From contig CAWFXW010000020.1 in assembly GCA_963819785.1 (NCBI GenBank), forward strand, positions 512,781-576,780: a stretch of 64,000 nucleotides of DNA. The letters are read 5' to 3'. Below, one piece after another: positions 61,261-64,000 of this stretch. The DNA is from Palsa-504 sp963819785. GTDB taxonomy: Bacteria; Actinomycetota; Actinomycetes; Streptosporangiales; Streptosporangiaceae. The notes below the pieces were generated by a model. It was not told the origin of the DNA. It worked only from the letters and a program-made list of their open reading frames with translations, and searched no databases. Position numbers and translations under genes: made by a program. How positions within the stretch are numbered: position 1 is the stretch's first letter; the number at the start of each line of letters is the position of its first letter.

Positions 61261-63507
61261 CGGCGGCGTCCTCCTGTTCGTCGGGGCCGATGGCCTCAAG
61301 CTCGGTGATCATGCGGTCGAGGTTCGCGGCGACCTGCTCGTTCATCTCGGTGACGCGGAGGTGGCCGTTGTCCCTGGCGGTGGTGATCAGGGTGAGGGTG
61401 CGCTGCTGCTGCTCGCGCAGCTCGGGCAGGAACTCGGGGCCGGTGATGAAGACCGGGCAGGTGAGGCACGAGTTGGCGTGCGGGCACTGCCGCTGGACCG
61501 GCAGGCCGCAGTAGCCGTTGGGCAGCGTCTGGGTCGCGATGCCGTACCGGGTCTTCGCCCACTGCGCCTGGCCGAGTGGCCCGTCCGGGTCGATGGTGAC
61601 CCGCTCGCCGCTGATGTTCACCCTGGCGGCCTGCTCCCAGCGCCGCCGGACGGTCTGGTCGGTGAGCTTTGCGTAATGAGCGGTCATCTGGGTTGAGGAA
61701 TGGTCGAGCAGGACCCGGACGACTTCCTGCGGGACGTCGCGGTTGATGAGCCGGCAGGCGAAGGTGTGCCGCCACTGGTGGGGTGTCAGGTGCACCGGGC
61801 CGCCGTGCTCGTCGCGGACGTCGCAGGTGTCCAGCCATTTGTTGAGCAGGCCGCGGTAACTGTAGTAGGTGACCGGGTGCTGACCGCCGGCGTTGGCCTT
61901 GAGCGCCGGGAACAGGTGCGGGTGCCGGCCGGGCCAGCGGTCCGCGACGCGCTGCTGCTGGCCGCGGATCGCGGCTTCGAGTTCCTCGTCGACGGGGACG
62001 GCGGCCTCGCGGCGCATCTTGTGGTTGAAGTAGCGCAGGTAGGGGGCGCCCTGCCCGTCATGGATCAGGCAGTCGAAGGCCAGGGTGCACGCGTCGGTGG
62101 CGCGCAGTCCGCAGTGGATGAGGATGAGCGTGATCAGGCGGCCTTCCGGGCTGGTCCAGCGGTCGAGGTTCGCCGGCGATTCGACCTGGGTCATGATGTG
62201 CTCGGCCAGGTGCCGGGTCAGCCGCGGCGGCCGGGCCGGGATGTCGCCGGGGAAGAACGCGGCGGTGACCGGCAGCGTGGCGTCCCAGCCGTGCTGCCGG
62301 ATCGCCTGCAGGAACGCGCTGACCGACGTGATGGCGTCCGTGCGGGCACCGATGCCCGATCGCCTGGCTGGCGAGCCAGGCGAGGTAGCGTTCCAGCAGC
62401 GGCCGGTCGACGCCGTCCAGGGCTGCCGTTCCGGCGACGGCAAGGAACTCGCTGAACCGGGTGAGGGCGGTGACATCGGACTGCACGGTGCCGACGCTGA
62501 GGCCCGAGCTCAGCCGCAGCCGGGTCCACCGTTTGGACAGGTCGCGGAGCCAGGGCTGGGCAAGGCGGTCGAAACGCAGCCGGATCCGCGAGTTAGCGGG
62601 CTTCCCCGGGTTCAGGACCAGTCCCGGGATCCGGTGCAGCCGCCAGATGTCGCGGGGGTACTCGGCTTCCCAGCCGGTGCCCTCGGCCAGTTCCTCGACC
62701 ATGTCGCGGGCGAACAGCAGGAACGCCGGGTAGGCCGGGCTCTTGCCTCTGCCCGCCTGCCGGCGCCACTCGTCCTCGGACAGGTCGAGCAGCGATTCCA
62801 CGCCGGCGTCGCCGGCCCTGCGGACCGCCCACCGGGCGACCTGGTGCGGGAGGGTGATGGTCGCCCGGTCCGCCCGGCACTGGACCGCGTACTGCATCTC
62901 GAGCCTGAGCTGGGCCGGGAGGCCGCGGAAGTCGATCCGGGCCCGGCCGCGCAGCATGCAGTGCTCGGTGAACTCGCCGGGATCGGGGGAACCCAGCTGC
63001 CGCCACCTGGTGTCGTGGGCCTTGCAGAACTGGTGGGCCTCGTTCTCGGGCCACAGCGTGCAGAACGGCAGCAGGCACTCCGCCCGCGGCTGCGCCGCGG
63101 GCGGCTCGGCCCGCGCCGCCCATGCGGCCGGGTCAGGGCATCCCGCATGCTCCCAGGCCGAGCGGTGCCGCATGCACAAACCCTGGCCGCTGCTGCCGTA
63201 GTGGCAGCCGGGCACCGAGCAGGCCGTCAGCGGGCGGCGGCCGTTCAGCGGCGGGCCCGGGTCGGCGAGGAATGCCGTCATGTCCGGGCGGCCGCGGTCC
63301 TTCCACCGTTTCCCGTGCGCGGTGCAAAGGCCGTTCTCCGCCCGGGGCCGGTCGCAGCCGCCGGCCGGGCAGGCCGGCCTTGCCCAGGACCGGGTCGTCC
63401 GGGCCGGGGACCAGGATGTCCGCGCGGAACTCGATGCGGACGGCGGCAAGGAGCCTTTCCAGCAGCCCCGCCTGCCCGGATGCGGGCTGCTGCGCGGGCG
63501 CGGTCAT
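61250..63507 (-). CDS. Large tyrosine recombinase with three zinc-finger repeats (TnpB-like, two frameshifts)
   Basis: About 750 residues. The N-terminus holds three zinc-finger-like C-x4-C...C-x2-H repeats (CPAGGCDRPRAENGLCTAH, CSVPGCHYGSSGQGLCMRH, CLLPFCTLWPENEAHQFCKAH shortened here as its ends CLLPFC and CKAH). A SAM-like core-binding domain follows. The catalytic domain has Arg in HCGLRATDAC, HQWRHTFACRLI, and LLDHSSTQMTAHYAKL with the nucleophilic Tyr. Frames change near 63385 and 62355. ATG 63507 overlaps the stop of the preceding gene. It is the second recombinase of a Tn554-like set. Confidence 0.8.
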
Positions 63508-63836
63508 CAGGCTTCCTCCTGCTCGAAGACGGTCGCGGTCAGGCGGACGGTGACCCCGCCGCTGCGGTCGGCCGCGTGCAGCCGGGATGTCCCGCCCCCG
63601 CCGGGCTGCTCGCGGCACTCGCCCAGTCCCAGCGCCTGCCGCCAGGCCGTGAAGGCCTGCCGGACCTGCGGGGCGGGCGCGAGCCCGCTGACCTGGCCGA
63701 TGAGCACCGAGCTGGCCGGGCCGACGGTCCAGGCGATGCAGGGCAGCTCCGGGTGGCACTCCAGGATCCGGGCCAGCTCGGCGGCTGCCTGCCGCTGCCA
63801 GGATGCGCGGTCGGCCTGGGCGATGACCGGGGTCAC
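63507..63836 (-). CDS. Accessory protein between the two recombinases
   Basis: A 109-residue protein starting at GTG 63836, within GTGA that also ends the upstream integrase gene, and ending within TGATG that starts the next recombinase. It contains DRASWQRQAAAELARILECH, then PCIAWTVGPASSVLIGQVSG and a beta-rich C-terminus. I do not recognise the family. Its position, with overlaps on both sides, shows it is an integral part of the module rather than cargo. Confidence 0.6.
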   Translation of the reverse strand: MTPVIAQADRASWQRQAAAELARILECHPELPCIAWTVGPASSVLIGQVSGLAPAPQVRQAFTAWRQALGLGECREQPGGGGTSRLHAADRSGGVTVRLTATVFEQEEA

Positions 63837-64000
63837 AGCCGTACCTCCTGCCCGGTGAACCAGCCCGCTTTCTCCAGCACGTGGCGGGCGTCCTCGACGG
63901 TCAGGTGCCCGTACGCGTCGATCGTCGTCGCGACCGACGCGTGGCCCATGAGCTCCTTCACGGTCTCCATCCCGGCGCCCCTGCGCAAAAGCCATGTCGC
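63833..64000 (-). CDS. Tyrosine recombinase/integrase, C-terminal part (runs off the window)
   Basis: The last 55 residues of an integrase: ETVKELMGHASVATTIDAYG followed by HLTVEDARHVLEKAGWFTGQ. LMGHASVATTIDAY carries the box II His and the nucleophilic Tyr. The frame enters from the right edge and stops at 63833, overlapping the next start by 4 bases. It is probably the first recombinase (TnpA-like) of the set. Confidence 0.85.
   Translation of the reverse strand, partial: ATWLLRRGAGMETVKELMGHASVATTIDAYGHLTVEDARHVLEKAGWFTGQEVRL

Overview
The window is high-GC DNA (about 70 percent G+C) with strong Shine-Dalgarno sites, GTG/TTG starts and actinobacterial gene families: SigJ-type and SigE-type sigma factors, FHA proteins, WYL regulators, poly-serine lipoproteins, an MsiK-type sugar transporter without its own ATPase, and actinobacterial cold-shock, YdeI and DUF6262 proteins. 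A soil actinomycete of the Streptosporangiales/Frankia type is the best guess; the species cannot be named from the sequence.

Positions 1-21000 form a catabolic region for acyl-CoA, steroid-like or aromatic substrates: a KstD/fumarate-reductase-like flavoprotein, an Old Yellow Enzyme-type reductase, crotonases, SDRs, a dienelactone hydrolase, an ADP-forming acyl-CoA synthetase/thiolase/OB-fold operon, a succinate-semialdehyde-type dehydrogenase and a VOC protein, with an amino-acid-type binding lipoprotein and a TetR regulator. It is littered with wreckage of the same families: a second flavoprotein, a thiolase tail, a gutted crotonase, a 5'-truncated carboxymuconolactone-decarboxylase-like gene, a kinase-WD40 gene and a sigma factor fused by deletion to its neighbour.

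Positions 21000-53600 are mostly ordinary chromosome: a sugar ABC importer with LacI-type palindromes, a WYL regulator divergent from VOC and YdeI genes, an AhpD/SigJ divergent pair, an FHA membrane protein with an unknown partner, an FtsX-type permease, an HATPase anti-sigma-like protein, a secreted S53 peptidase, a CBS protein, a second VOC-crotonase operon with its own TetR gene, an AraC-hydrolase pair, amidohydrolases, a TenA-like protein, CspA, an S4 protein, a formylglycine-generating enzyme divergent from a TAT-exported sulfatase that it probably activates, and a cis-prenyl transferase.

From 53600 to the end the sequence is accessory. It holds gene fragments (histidine kinase, arginase), a hydrolase of lower GC, and three related repeats built on the 3' half of tRNA-Gly(CCC). 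These repeats delimit two small cassettes, one with a nucleotidyltransferase gene and one with a conserved hypothetical gene plus a PemK/MazF-type toxin-antitoxin pair. An IS1380-family remnant interrupts the third repeat. A Tn554-like set of overlapping recombinase genes then runs off the right edge.

Many otherwise good genes are broken by single-base shifts, often in G/C runs, so some 'frameshifts' may be assembly errors. All coordinates, matches and repeat comparisons were made by eye.
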